Positions 7,115 through 16,430 of a DNA stretch of 64,000 nt are shown here, in pieces (position 1 is the first letter of the stretch; each line of letters begins with the position of its first letter). Where the stretch lies: contig NZ_CADDTS010000031.1 of the NCBI RefSeq assembly GCF_902753875.1, positions 1-64,000 of the forward strand, in the 5' to 3' direction. The DNA comes from Acinetobacter bouvetii (lineage in GTDB: Bacteria > Pseudomonadota > Gammaproteobacteria > Pseudomonadales > Moraxellaceae). Position numbers and translations under genes: made by a program. The notes beneath the pieces were generated by a model. It made no database searches. It was not told the DNA's origin and saw only the letters and a program-made list of their open reading frames with translations.

Positions 7115-10100
7115 GAGTATCTCGCACTAAACCAAATTGTTTGAACAAGTTAGGAAGTAAAATCAGCGTCAGTAAGGTACAGGAAATTAACCCGCCAATC
7201 ACCACGATCGCCAATGGACGCTGAATTTCAGCACCTGGCCCAGTGGTAAAGAGCAAGGGAATTAAACCCAAAGCCGCGATACTTGCAGTCATCATTACTG
7301 GACGTAAACGTCGCATCGCCCCCTCACGAACCACCTCTTCAATTGCAACGCCGCGTGAAATGAGCTGGTTAAAATAACCGATCATCACCAAACCATTCAG
7401 TACGGCAATCCCCATTAATGCAATAAACCCGACCGAAGCAGGCACCGATAAATATTCACCAGTGATGGCTAAGGCTACGACTCCCCCAATTAAAGCAAAG
7501 GGAATATTCACAAAAACCAGTACTGCCTGACGAACAGACCCTAAAGTTGTAAAGAGCAGGAAGAAAATCATGGTCAACGCTGCAGGGACAACCAGCATCA
7601 GACGCGCTGCTGCACGTTGTTGATTTTCAAACTGTCCACCCCATTTCAATGAATAGCCGGCCGGTAATTTAACTTTCTGGGCAACCTGCTGTTTTGCTTC
7701 CTCGACAAAACCAACCAGATCCCGGTCACGCACATTGGCACGGACAACGGACATTCTTGAAGCATTTTCCCGGTCAATTTTGACGACGCCTTCAGTCTTG
7801 ACCATTTCTGCTAAAGAGGACAACGGTACAGCCGCTGAGTTTGCAACAGGTAAATTCATGTTCGCGAGGGCAAAACTGGATTGTCCCAGACGCGGATCAC
7901 CTTTCATCATCAATGGAACCGGTCGCCCCTGTTCAATAATCGAACTAATCTGCTGCCCTTCAATGAGCATTTTGAGTTGTGCCTGTATGCTTTGGCTATC
8001 TAGCTGATTGCGGACAGCCATATCACGACGAATACGTAATTCCTGATATTGCACCCCGGAATTTTCCAAAGTCATGACGTCTTCGCTGCCTTTGATCCCT
8101 TGTAGAACGGTAGAGATTTGCTTAGACAGCTGATTCAGCTGGTCTAAATCGGTACCAAAAATTTTGACGGCCAAATCTCCACGTACACCCGATAACATTT
8201 CTGAAGTCCGCATTTCGATCGGCTGACTAAAGGTGAGATTGACCCCAGGAACATCGGCCAATACATGGCGAATTTTGGCTAAAATCTGCTCCTTACTTTG
8301 TCCCTGCCACTGATCTTGCGGTTTCAAAATGACAAAGCTATCGGTTTCATTTAAGCCCATAGGGTCAAGGCCCAGTTCATCCGAGCCGGTTCTTGCCACA
8401 ATGCGAGCCACTTCTGGAACTTGTTTTAGAATTCTTCTTTGAATGTCTAGATCAAGTGCAATCGAATTTTGCAGGCTGATCGATGGCATTTTTTCCAGCT
8501 GCAATATGGTGTCACCTTCATCCATTGTTGGCATAAAAGACTTACCAATGAGTGGGAAAATGAGCGCAGCAACCACCAAAGCGCCTCCGGCCAAAGCATA
8601 AACACGTTTCGGATGGGCTAAACTTGCATTTAACACCTTGCTATATGCCTGTTCCAGCTTAGCAACAATATACGGCGTGTGATGTGCTTGAGATTTTAAA
8701 AAATAGGAACACAGCACCGGAATAATCGTTAATGAAAAAATCAGTGAGCTCGACAATGCAAAGACAATGGTCAGTGCCACTGGAGAGAAAAGCTTCCCTT
8801 CCAGACCTTGCAACGTCATTAACGGAATGAAGACCAGCATAATAATGATCATTCCTGCAGTCACAGGTACCGCCACCTCACAAACTGCACGATAAATGAC
8901 GTTCAGCGGGGGTAAAAACGAACGGTGTTTGGACTCGTGTGCATCTGCCAGTTGCATTTCGATATTTTCAACCACCACAACCGCCGCATCGACCAGCAAA
9001 CCAATGGCAATGGTTAAACCACCCAATGACATCAGGTTGGCACTTAATCCAAACTGATGCATCATTAAGAAAGTACTCAATGCAGATAAAGGTAAAATGG
9101 CGGCAACCACCAAAGCAGCTCTTAAATTGCCTAAAAACAGCAGCAATAAAATCAGGACCAGTACAATCGCCTCGACCAAGGTTTTACTCACTGTATGAAT
9201 GGCACGATTCACCAGTTCACCACGGTCATAAAAAGGCTTGATCGTAACGCCCGGGGGTAAGTTTTTCTCAATGTCATGTAAATGTTCACGCACACTTTGC
9301 ACAACCTGACGTGCATTGGCGCCTTTTAAGGTGAGGACAATCCCTTCAACAGCTTCACCCTGACCATTTTCGGTTACCGCTCCGTAACGGGTAAGTGCAC
9401 CGGTATGGACATCGGCGACATCCTTCACTTGCACCAGCGTCCCTTGATGATTGGAAACAATAATCTCACCCAGCTCTTGTAAATTGGTGACACGACTATC
9501 GCTACGAATCAGTAATGATTCTCCATTTTCATTCAGACGACCCGCACCGTCACTTGCATTGTTTAATTCAATTGCTTGTTTTAACTGATCAAGAGATAGA
9601 CCTCTCGATGCCAGAGCATCCAGGTTGGGTGTCACTTCAAAGGTACGTGCCAAACCACCCAGGACATTGACATCCGCTACCCCTTCAATTTTTCTGAGCT
9701 GTGGACGGACGACCCGATCGAGCAAGGTTCGTTTTTCCATATCACTCATAGGACCATGTAAAGTGAACATAAAAGATTCACCTAATGGCGTCGTCATAGG
9801 CGCAATCCCGCCTGATGCATTGCCAGGCAAAGCTGGCATGACTCCAGTCAAACGCTCATTGACCTGTTGTCGGGCCCAATAAGGATCTGTCCCTTCTGCA
9901 AAATCCAGGGTAATGATTGCAATGGCATATTTAGATTGTGAACGTAGTACAGTTTGATGAGGGATTCCCAACATTTCCTGTTCTATCGGTACCACAATAC
10001 GGCTTTCCACCTCTTCTGGCGTCATGCCAGGAGATTTCATCACAATTTGAACCTGTGTGCTTGATACATCGGGAAAGGCATCAATCGGTAATTTGGTAAA

Positions 10101-10190
10101 TGCCAAATAACCCGCAACACTGATTGCCATACCCAATAACAGCATTAGGATTCGTTGACTCAGTGAAAATGCAATAATACGTTTTAACAT
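7107..10190 (-). CDS. czcA: Heavy-metal RND efflux pump, inner-membrane subunit (CzcA family)
   Basis: At 1,027 residues it is family length. It opens MLKRIIAFSLSQRILMLLLG and keeps the periplasmic porter signature DVSSTQVQIVMKSPGMTPEEVE. Twelve membrane spans are expected in two blocks. The proton-relay/metal motif in TM4 reads IGLLVDAAVVVVENIEM. This differs from the textbook Czc signature (DFGxxxDGAxxxVEN) and has Ala-Ala like other HME subgroups, so Zn/Co/Cd specificity should not be assumed. It exports divalent cations with CzcB and CzcC using the proton gradient. It starts ten bases after czcB ends and overlaps the DUF3240 gene. Confidence 0.9.
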   Translation of the reverse strand: MLKRIIAFSLSQRILMLLLGMAISVAGYLAFTKLPIDAFPDVSSTQVQIVMKSPGMTPEEVESRIVVPIEQEMLGIPHQTVLRSQSKYAIAIITLDFAEGTDPYWARQQVNERLTGVMPALPGNASGGIAPMTTPLGESFMFTLHGPMSDMEKRTLLDRVVRPQLRKIEGVADVNVLGGLARTFEVTPNLDALASRGLSLDQLKQAIELNNASDGAGRLNENGESLLIRSDSRVTNLQELGEIIVSNHQGTLVQVKDVADVHTGALTRYGAVTENGQGEAVEGIVLTLKGANARQVVQSVREHLHDIEKNLPPGVTIKPFYDRGELVNRAIHTVSKTLVEAIVLVLILLLLFLGNLRAALVVAAILPLSALSTFLMMHQFGLSANLMSLGGLTIAIGLLVDAAVVVVENIEMQLADAHESKHRSFLPPLNVIYRAVCEVAVPVTAGMIIIMLVFIPLMTLQGLEGKLFSPVALTIVFALSSSLIFSLTIIPVLCSYFLKSQAHHTPYIVAKLEQAYSKVLNASLAHPKRVYALAGGALVVAALIFPLIGKSFMPTMDEGDTILQLEKMPSISLQNSIALDLDIQRRILKQVPEVARIVARTGSDELGLDPMGLNETDSFVILKPQDQWQGQSKEQILAKIRHVLADVPGVNLTFSQPIEMRTSEMLSGVRGDLAVKIFGTDLDQLNQLSKQISTVLQGIKGSEDVMTLENSGVQYQELRIRRDMAVRNQLDSQSIQAQLKMLIEGQQISSIIEQGRPVPLMMKGDPRLGQSSFALANMNLPVANSAAVPLSSLAEMVKTEGVVKIDRENASRMSVVRANVRDRDLVGFVEEAKQQVAQKVKLPAGYSLKWGGQFENQQRAAARLMLVVPAALTMIFFLLFTTLGSVRQAVLVFVNIPFALIGGVVALAITGEYLSVPASVGFIALMGIAVLNGLVMIGYFNQLISRGVAIEEVVREGAMRRLRPVMMTASIAALGLIPLLFTTGPGAEIQRPLAIVVIGGLISCTLLTLILLPNLFKQFGLVRDTHV

Positions 10191-10200
10191 GTGCCTAACC

Positions 10201-11439
10201 TCAATTCACCGCAGTGCTACTGCTGGCAGGTGGTGCCTGCTCTGCACCGAAACCTGACCAAACGGCTTTTAGACGTTCGACACCCCTCACAGCAACTTGA
10301 ATTCCAGGTTTTAATGCATTTCCAATCACATGACTTTGCTGCTGGTTCGCCCCCACCAATTCCACTGGCATTGCCACGAAACCATTTTGATTTTTGATAA
10401 AAATGAAGTGCTTGTTATCTTTTAAAGTTAAGGCAGCACTCGGTATTACCCATGCGGTTTTTGTTGTCGGGTTATGGCTTTGAATATTCGCTTTAACAAA
10501 CTGTTGTACTTTTAAACAGTTATCCTTGGCCTGCATTTGGACTAGAACATTTTGAGATTGCGTATTGCCTGAAAGTGCTGGTGCAATTTGTTGTACCTGC
10601 CCGGTAATTTCACACCCCTCAACTTTGACCAAATCGCCAATCTGGATATATTTGCTATCCGCTAAAGGGGCTTGCAGCATTAATTGCAAAGGTAGATCAC
10701 TATTCACCAACTGGCCCAGTACTGCACCGGTTTCTACATACTGACCTGCAGATACCTGTAAACTTTCTACACTGCCTCTGGCTGGACTTTTGACATACAC
10801 TACGGGATTCAATCCCTGACTGCTACTTCCGCCCATAAACTGCAACATGCGTTGCTTGGCATTCAGATCAATATTCAGTCGTTGCACTACATTCTGGGCT
10901 TCCTGTACACGTTTTTCAGCAATAATCCCTTCTGCATATAAACTGCGTTCACGTGCCAAATTTTGGCTGGCCAATTGCAATTGCGCACGAATTTGGAAAA
11001 TGTCATTTTGAATCTGAATTAAATTGGGACTGTGAATGGCCAGTACAGGACTGTGGAGACTAACTTCTGCTAAAGGTTGCACCATTACCTGTTGCACTAT
11101 CCCCGCTACAGGACTGGTTAAAACCACTTTACTTTCAGGTGACCACTGCGCTTGCCCCTGCAAAGTCAGTGCAAGTTGTACATCACTTGTCGCTTGCCCT
11201 AAAGTTTGTAATTGAATACCTGCTTGTTGAATCTGTTTGGGCGAAATTAAAATCTGATTACCAGAGACATCAATTGTTTCTGTTTCATTGGCGAGTACAT
11301 TTTGTGTCTTTGATTTTTCCACTTTATTTTTATTTAGTAGTAAACTACTGCCCCACCAAATTCCTAAAATCACCAAGACCAATGTGCAAATACTGATAAA
11401 TAGTTTTTTATTTTGTAATACACTCACCTGCTGACTCAC
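10201..11439 (-). CDS. czcB: Periplasmic adaptor of the heavy-metal RND pump (CzcB family)
   Basis: This membrane-fusion protein (412 residues) links CzcA to CzcC. An N-terminal anchor helix (about 13-31, ISICTLVLVILGIWWGSSLLL) precedes barrel-sandwich halves (about 85-115 and 215-245), an alpha-hairpin (about 130-200, LQLASQNLARERSLY), a beta-barrel and a membrane-proximal domain. It lacks the His-rich N-terminal metal-binding segment seen in some CzcB proteins. The start is GTG 11439 with GAGGG upstream. It is the first gene of the efflux operon, so the promoter should lie in 11440-11530, next to the IS3 remnant. Confidence 0.87.
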   Translation of the reverse strand: MSQQVSVLQNKKLFISICTLVLVILGIWWGSSLLLNKNKVEKSKTQNVLANETETIDVSGNQILISPKQIQQAGIQLQTLGQATSDVQLALTLQGQAQWSPESKVVLTSPVAGIVQQVMVQPLAEVSLHSPVLAIHSPNLIQIQNDIFQIRAQLQLASQNLARERSLYAEGIIAEKRVQEAQNVVQRLNIDLNAKQRMLQFMGGSSSQGLNPVVYVKSPARGSVESLQVSAGQYVETGAVLGQLVNSDLPLQLMLQAPLADSKYIQIGDLVKVEGCEITGQVQQIAPALSGNTQSQNVLVQMQAKDNCLKVQQFVKANIQSHNPTTKTAWVIPSAALTLKDNKHFIFIKNQNGFVAMPVELVGANQQQSHVIGNALKPGIQVAVRGVERLKAVWSGFGAEQAPPASSSTAVN

Positions 11440-11526
11440 TGATCTACCCTCAAAAATATTTTCTCCCAGAGTAAAATCAAGTTCTTAAGATCTAATTAAA
11501 TTTGGAAATTCAATTTTTTCGGGGCT

Positions 11527-12368
11527 TGGTAATCCTCCCATAAATAACCGAAGTTAAAAGTAGAGGTTAAGCAGCCATTAGAGGTGGCCCTCCTTTGTTT
11601 GCTTGGTGTGGTCTTTCATGGTTGTAATGCCACAGCCAACTTGTTGCATAATCTTGTACTTCTTCCAGTGTGTCAAATAGATGCTTGCTTAGCCAGCTAT
11701 AACGTATAGTCCGATTATAACGTTCAATATACGCATTCTGCTGTGGCTTACCTGGTTGAATATATTCAATACGAATACCTTGTTCAGTTGCCCAGCGTAC
11801 AAATTCATGACTGATAAACTCCGGGCCATTGTCACACCGAATAACTAACGGCTTTTCTCGCCACTCCAGCAACTGATTCAACGTACGAATAACCCTGATT
11901 GTCGGTAATGAGAATCCTGCTTCAATGGCTAAACCTTCTCGACGGTAATCATCAATTACATTCAATAATCGAAACTTGCGACCATCGGAAAGTTGATCAT
12001 GCATAAAATTTAATGACCAAACCTGATTTTCTCGGATTGGATCTTTCAATGGTTCAGGCGCGTGCCGTTTTAGTCTTTTTCTCGGTTTAATACGCAGATT
12101 TAGTGCCAACTCACAGTAAATGCGGTAAACCCGCTTGTCATTCCAGCAGTGATTCTCAACATGTCGTAAATATGAGAAGCACAGACCAAATCCCCAATCG
12201 GAATTTTCCTCAGTGAGTTCAATGAGCTGTTCAGCAATTAATGCATTGTCATCGCTAAGTTTAACCTGATAACGGTAGCAGGTTTCACTAATGCCAAATG
12301 CAGAGCAAGCTAAACGGATACTAACCGCATGCAGGGCAACGGCTTGTTGAGCCATCTGACGTCTATCT
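11527..12368 (-). mobile_element. Truncated IS3-family element (3' half of orfB and right end)
   Basis: From about 12368 leftwards the sequence encodes an IS3-family OrfB, and the element appears to end at TGGTAATCCTCCCATA (about 11527-11542), which resembles an IS3-type terminal repeat. orfA and the left end are missing: the transposase frame is joined directly to a DUF932 coding sequence. It is not closely related to the IS at 534-1797. The truncated element lies immediately upstream of czcB, where it could influence expression. Confidence 0.65.
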
Positions 12369-12577
12369 TTGGCTGAACTGAGTTCCGCTCCACGACCCTG
12401 TCCATTAAACATGGTCATGAATTTAGACATGGCACGGCCATTCGGTTCCATCTTGTTGTCTGCTTTAGTGGCTGGGTTGGCTTGGGTTGCCACATTACGA
12501 TAGAACTGAATAATACTCTCGTCCTGTTCTATTAGACTCAGGTTGGTGTTGTTAAATACCGCATCAAAATAAACCAC
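11567..12577 (-). pseudogene. Chimeric frame: DUF932 fragment fused to IS3 transposase OrfB
   Basis: Residues 1-71 ([43 protein letters not shown]) match the C-terminal part of the intact DUF932 protein at 30574-31611. From residue about 72 the frame is an IS3-family OrfB ([34 protein letters not shown] with Asp; [10 protein letters not shown] with the second Asp; [11 protein letters not shown] with Glu), complete to its C terminus. All three acidic residues are present, but OrfA is gone. The 336-residue open frame looks accidental; whether it is translated is unknown. Confidence 0.75.
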
Positions 12578-13122
12578 AGCTTCGGTCTAGGTCACTTTAT
12601 GTTGACTGAGCTGTTTCATTTCATACATGTGTTCATCCCATGCACGCAGAGATACGCCCAGCTGCTGTTTAATCTTTTGGGCATCAAAGTGGGTGTTGCG
12701 GGACTTTAACTACACCGGCACTACTGTCCTGTCCTTTTAGGGCAATCGCCAAGGTGTTATTACACACCACACGGATGGAGATGAATTGCGTAGTCGCAAG
12801 GGTTCCATCACAGCCCGCTGCCAGCAAGTTATAGCCATTGCTGACTTTTTTCTTTTAAAGCAGAAGCCTGTTCAATACGTGCTAAAGCCCAGAATTTCAT
12901 GTATCCTTTAAGCACACTGGCTATCTCCAGTTGAAAGCAAGACTGCTTTGTTAAATCAGAATAAGAAGTTAAGTATTCCCATCGGTAGACTTCCTGATAG
13001 CTCCGGCTGAACATAAATAAAGGCGCATGGGTATCGGAGCGATATAAAACATATATTTTTCATAAGGCATAATAATGCTTTGCCAGCATTCATTCTGGGC
13101 ATCATATAGCTGCATTGGAGGA
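12365..13122 (-). pseudogene. Decayed DUF932 (phage/plasmid-related) gene, second copy
   Basis: Pieces in several frames match the intact DUF932 gene at 30574-31611, in the same order and orientation, from its SNVSYM region (about 13120) through the QVLKG-like FWALARI segment (about 12890) to FNGQGRG (about 12390). Several stops and frameshifts separate the pieces, for example around 12590, 12710 and 12850. The first roughly 45 codons and the last roughly 60 are missing; the latter end is cut by the IS3 remnant. DUF932 proteins are common on Acinetobacter plasmids and islands; their function is not settled. Confidence 0.75.
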
Positions 13123-13540
13123 TTTGTTACACAATTCAATATTTTAAGAACCTCAATTTTTATTTATAGCACAAATAACGTCTATCAATCTGCATAGGTT
13201 TGACCCGCCAGCTTATTGCTATTCAACAAAAATTACTCACCTAATTCATTGAAGCCCTCTCTATAAAGTACTGATGCATGTTATTTTATCCAAACGCATC
13301 CAATGTCTTCCTAAAAAATTAAATTCAATATTTTTAGACAAGTAAAGATATATTTATTTCAAAGACTTAGTGTCGCTTAATTTCAACTACTGAAGCAATC
13401 AAATTTAATACCTTTTACATGAATTCATTATTTCCTGAATCATCTTGTAAGATGCTGATAAGAAATGTATTAATTATTAAGTCTGTACATAAAAATGGCT
13501 AAGTCTGTACAGAAGTTAAGGGGTTACTTAAGGAGTATTT
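13123..13540. other. AT-rich intergenic region with paired TGTACA sites
   Basis: No gene is seen. AAGTCTGTACA occurs at 13479-13489 and again at 13501-13511. These direct repeats lie 22 bp apart, so on the same face of the helix, and each contains the palindrome TGTACA. They lie 30-60 bases before the ATG of the next gene and would suit a repressor or activator operator. The rest is AT-rich with no assignable element. Confidence 0.45.
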
Positions 13541-14548
13541 ATGCCAAGTTCTCAGCTACAAGAACAAATTCAGACGATCAATGTGCTAGAGCAATTTATT
13601 TTTGACAAAATCTGCTCGTCTCCATTTTTGGGTTTCCATAAATCTATCCTCATGGCATCTAATGAAGAAGATTTAAGGCAGGCAATATATACCTTGATTG
13701 ACGAAGGTTATTTCCAAGAGTTGGAAGAAGATAAAATAAAAAGACTTTGTAACAAACCTGTTAAGGCATTTTTTCCAGATCAGGATGGGAATGATCAAGT
13801 TGCAAAGCTTGATTTCGAATATCGCCCCAAACATTATCACGAAGTACTTCAAGCTATTCGTCAATTTAGATTTTCAATAAAATCTAATGCTTTAGAAAAT
13901 ATTCAAAGTGAATTCAATAAAATTCGAACTACTTATTCATCACATGTAGATTGCATGAATCAGAAAATGCTACCATCTATTCTAAGAAATTTTTTAGAAC
14001 AAGGGGTCTCTAAGTCCTTCAAAAAATATAATTTTCAGCGCATACGCAAACAACCCTTTTACAACTTTGTGGAAAGTTATATTCAGAATTATAGAGGCCG
14101 AAAATTTAGTAGTTTAAAGGAAGTATACAAAGACTTAGATTTGAAAGTGACTGCAATAATTTCTCAATCTATCCAAGATGAGATCAATCATTTAGAAGAT
14201 TTATTAAAAATTATGGTAAACAAACATAAAGAATGCTCAATATTCAACCATCGCAAAGCCATTATACCTTTATCTGTTGCTGAACAAATATCGTTACTTA
14301 AGCAAGGCAAACCTATTTCATCTACGTCATTCTATTCATTGCAGGACCTTACTGATTTTCAAGAACAGTTCGAATCGTTCAATGACTGGAAAGAGAATAT
14401 TGAAAATAAAATTAACACTTTAAAAAGTGAACTAGTAACTTTTAATAATCCAGATGCCCCTTTTGAAAGAAGCAAGGCTTACCTAAATGAAAGGCCCGAC
14501 CTAAAAGAAAAACTCAAGGAAAAATGCATAGTTAATAAAAAATCCTAG
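13541..14548 (+). CDS. Unrecognised 335-residue protein at the head of a mobile-element module
   Basis: I do not recognise this protein. It is hydrophilic and lysine-rich, with no signal peptide or membrane span. Predicted helices dominate, including a likely coiled coil at about 205-230 (QSIQDEINHLEDLLKIMVNK) and another near 285-305. The start is well supported by AAGGAG eight bases before the ATG. It is about 100 bases upstream of an AlpA-type regulator and preceded by two TGTACA direct repeats. Its location suggests a cytoplasmic accessory function of the element, not a structural one; nothing more can be said. Confidence 0.7.
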   Translation: MPSSQLQEQIQTINVLEQFIFDKICSSPFLGFHKSILMASNEEDLRQAIYTLIDEGYFQELEEDKIKRLCNKPVKAFFPDQDGNDQVAKLDFEYRPKHYHEVLQAIRQFRFSIKSNALENIQSEFNKIRTTYSSHVDCMNQKMLPSILRNFLEQGVSKSFKKYNFQRIRKQPFYNFVESYIQNYRGRKFSSLKEVYKDLDLKVTAIISQSIQDEINHLEDLLKIMVNKHKECSIFNHRKAIIPLSVAEQISLLKQGKPISSTSFYSLQDLTDFQEQFESFNDWKENIENKINTLKSELVTFNNPDAPFERSKAYLNERPDLKEKLKEKCIVNKKS

Positions 14549-14646
14549 CATATCTTTATCATTTCCCCCGTTGACGAACTTTTGATGATCTCTAATGTTT
14601 TATTTTTTTCCTTGATTAGTCCAAAGCTAATCTATAAGGAGTAAAA

Positions 14647-14880
14647 ATGAACACATCAATCAATCCAATCCAAATGCTTAGACTTCGTGAGCTTATCAAA
14701 CTGATTGGTTTATCTCGGTCATCCATTTATGACCGACTAAACCCACGCTCGAAACGTTACGACCCTGACTTCCCCAAGCCAGTGAAGTTAAACCGGGCTT
14801 CACGCTGGTTAGTCAGCGAGGTTGAAGAGTGGATTAGAAATAAAATGTCCTGCCGAGATCGAGCCGATTCGGTGAGCTAA
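14647..14880 (+). CDS. AlpA-family phage/island transcriptional regulator
   Basis: A 77-residue MerR-like winged helix-turn-helix: LRELIKLIGLSRSSIYDRLNPRS, then DPDFPKPVKLNRASRWLVSEVEEWI. This is the standard AlpA pattern (recognition helix SRSSIYD, wing residues FPKPVKL, closing W...EVEEW). In P4-like phages and integrative islands such proteins activate excision or integrase genes. AAGGAG lies upstream of the ATG. No integrase is found in the window, so its target may be lost or may be the genes downstream. Confidence 0.85.
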   Translation: MNTSINPIQMLRLRELIKLIGLSRSSIYDRLNPRSKRYDPDFPKPVKLNRASRWLVSEVEEWIRNKMSCRDRADSVS

Positions 14881-15224
14881 TTCTGTACAAACAGTTTCTC
14901 AAAAACATGCACGATTCACGCAACTTTTGAGTTTAGCTCTTCGGATTAGCTTAGGGTTTGAATTACGGTATTTATATCATTTATATAATACTATCCAATG
15001 ACTTATCTATATCTTTATAGAGTATGTAATTGGCTTAATATTCATATAAATAAAAACTTGAATTTAACTACATAAATACAAGTACTAAATACCCTATTCC
15101 ATAACCTCTTCTATCTAACCAAATTATATTCCCGCATGGAGACTGCCTTAGCACAGTGTCCAAGGGAGAGCTTTACTTAATCGTTGTGTTTTTAAGTCAA
15201 TTCCATTTAATTCAAGGCTTAGAC
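14881..15224. other. AT-rich gap before the YagK/YfjJ-like gene
   Basis: No gene is seen. CTGTACA occurs once at about 14883, echoing the paired sites before 13541, so one regulator may bind both. An open frame extends upstream from the next gene to 15156, but without a good ribosome site. Confidence 0.35.
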
Positions 15225-16403
15225 ATGACTAAACCCAAATTATCCAATACAGCTGGACTGTTTACGATGCTCGATCATGAGCTCCTAGAGCAAGCGAAAT
15301 TTGATCATCAACACACAGTACTGAATCATGGTGAAGAGCAGAGAGTTGCCATCCATCATCAAGACAATATTGTCACACCACTATTGCAGCAAATTGAGTT
15401 GGTGCAAGCTGTCATGGCATGTGAGTCCCCTATTGTTAAGATTGTACCTATAAAGCAGCACGGTTTAACTGATCGTTTTTTTCGTAAATTTGCAAAACCC
15501 ATTGAACCTTTAATGAAAAGTTTCTTTGAACTGCTTCATGCATACACACCTCCAGAGATAGAGCCTGGTGTGGCCTGTCTTGCTTTTGATCATGCTCGAT
15601 CTCAACTCACTCAAGATGAATTCGATGAACTGGCAACTCAGGGCGTTGGATCATCACATCATCTTGAAGTTATTCAGCCATTTGTTGATGCCTTACTACA
15701 CCTTGTAGAATTGATTAAGTCGTATATGAATGATCCTAAAGTCAAAAAAAAAGTCCGTGACCAAAATAACCATTGTAAAAATATGAAAATGGTTTGCGTT
15801 GGATACATTCAACAATTGCTGGAAGTCTACTCTAGGTTATTGGTCGTTCGAATGGATTTATCCCTTATGCGAGATCAACAGACTTTACTGAAAAATGCTT
15901 ATAGCCTGAAAGAAATTCGCTCCAAGCATGATTTGGCTTATATCAAAGCATGTACTCAAAAGCTGCTGAATAACAAACGGAATAATCCAGTCATGAAAAT
16001 GCTTGTGGGTTATATCTTTCGCTTCGAATACACCGTCCGCTCTGGATTTCATGTGCACTGTTACTTTCTCTTCAATGGGGATAAGCAACTACAAGATATT
16101 ACCCTCGCCCAAGGCATTGGCAAATTGTGGAACAAAGTTACACAGGGCCAAGGCACTAGCTATATCTGCAATATGAGAAAGGAATCTTATCGTCACTGTG
16201 CAATTGGCATGGTTCATTATGCAGATACTGAAAAACTGGGGTATCTGTATAAAACCTTTGATTACATCTGCAAAACTGAACAGCTGTTTGATTTTACCAA
16301 TATGAAAGGCGCACGAGGCTTCCAACTCGGCGAAGTTCCAGAAAACACATCAAATGCTGGTCGTCCACGTAAATATGCTCAGCAACTCAATTTAAATTTT
16401 TAA
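15225..16403 (+). CDS. YagK/YfjJ-domain protein (inovirus Gp2-like)
   Basis: The C-terminal half (about residues 230-375 from this start) carries a YagK/YfjJ-type domain: MLVGYIFRFEYTVRSGFHVHCYFLFNG, GIGKLWNKVTQGQG, GYLYKTFDYICKTEQLF. This domain occurs in proteins of inoviruses and P4-like islands and is thought to relate to replication initiation; the HVHCYF segment resembles the HUH-like histidine pattern. The N-terminal 220 residues are helical and unassigned. I chose ATG 15225 (MTKPKLSN) because AAGG precedes it; the open frame begins at 15156. It is followed 27 bases later by another gene of the same unit. Confidence 0.7.
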   Translation: MTKPKLSNTAGLFTMLDHELLEQAKFDHQHTVLNHGEEQRVAIHHQDNIVTPLLQQIELVQAVMACESPIVKIVPIKQHGLTDRFFRKFAKPIEPLMKSFFELLHAYTPPEIEPGVACLAFDHARSQLTQDEFDELATQGVGSSHHLEVIQPFVDALLHLVELIKSYMNDPKVKKKVRDQNNHCKNMKMVCVGYIQQLLEVYSRLLVVRMDLSLMRDQQTLLKNAYSLKEIRSKHDLAYIKACTQKLLNNKRNNPVMKMLVGYIFRFEYTVRSGFHVHCYFLFNGDKQLQDITLAQGIGKLWNKVTQGQGTSYICNMRKESYRHCAIGMVHYADTEKLGYLYKTFDYICKTEQLFDFTNMKGARGFQLGEVPENTSNAGRPRKYAQQLNLNF

Positions 16404-16430
16404 ATCATGCTTATGATATGGGAGACACTC

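Noticed and set aside
16407-16430. Upstream start for the 359-residue protein
   Set aside because: The ATG at 16431 has a better-placed GGGAGA site.
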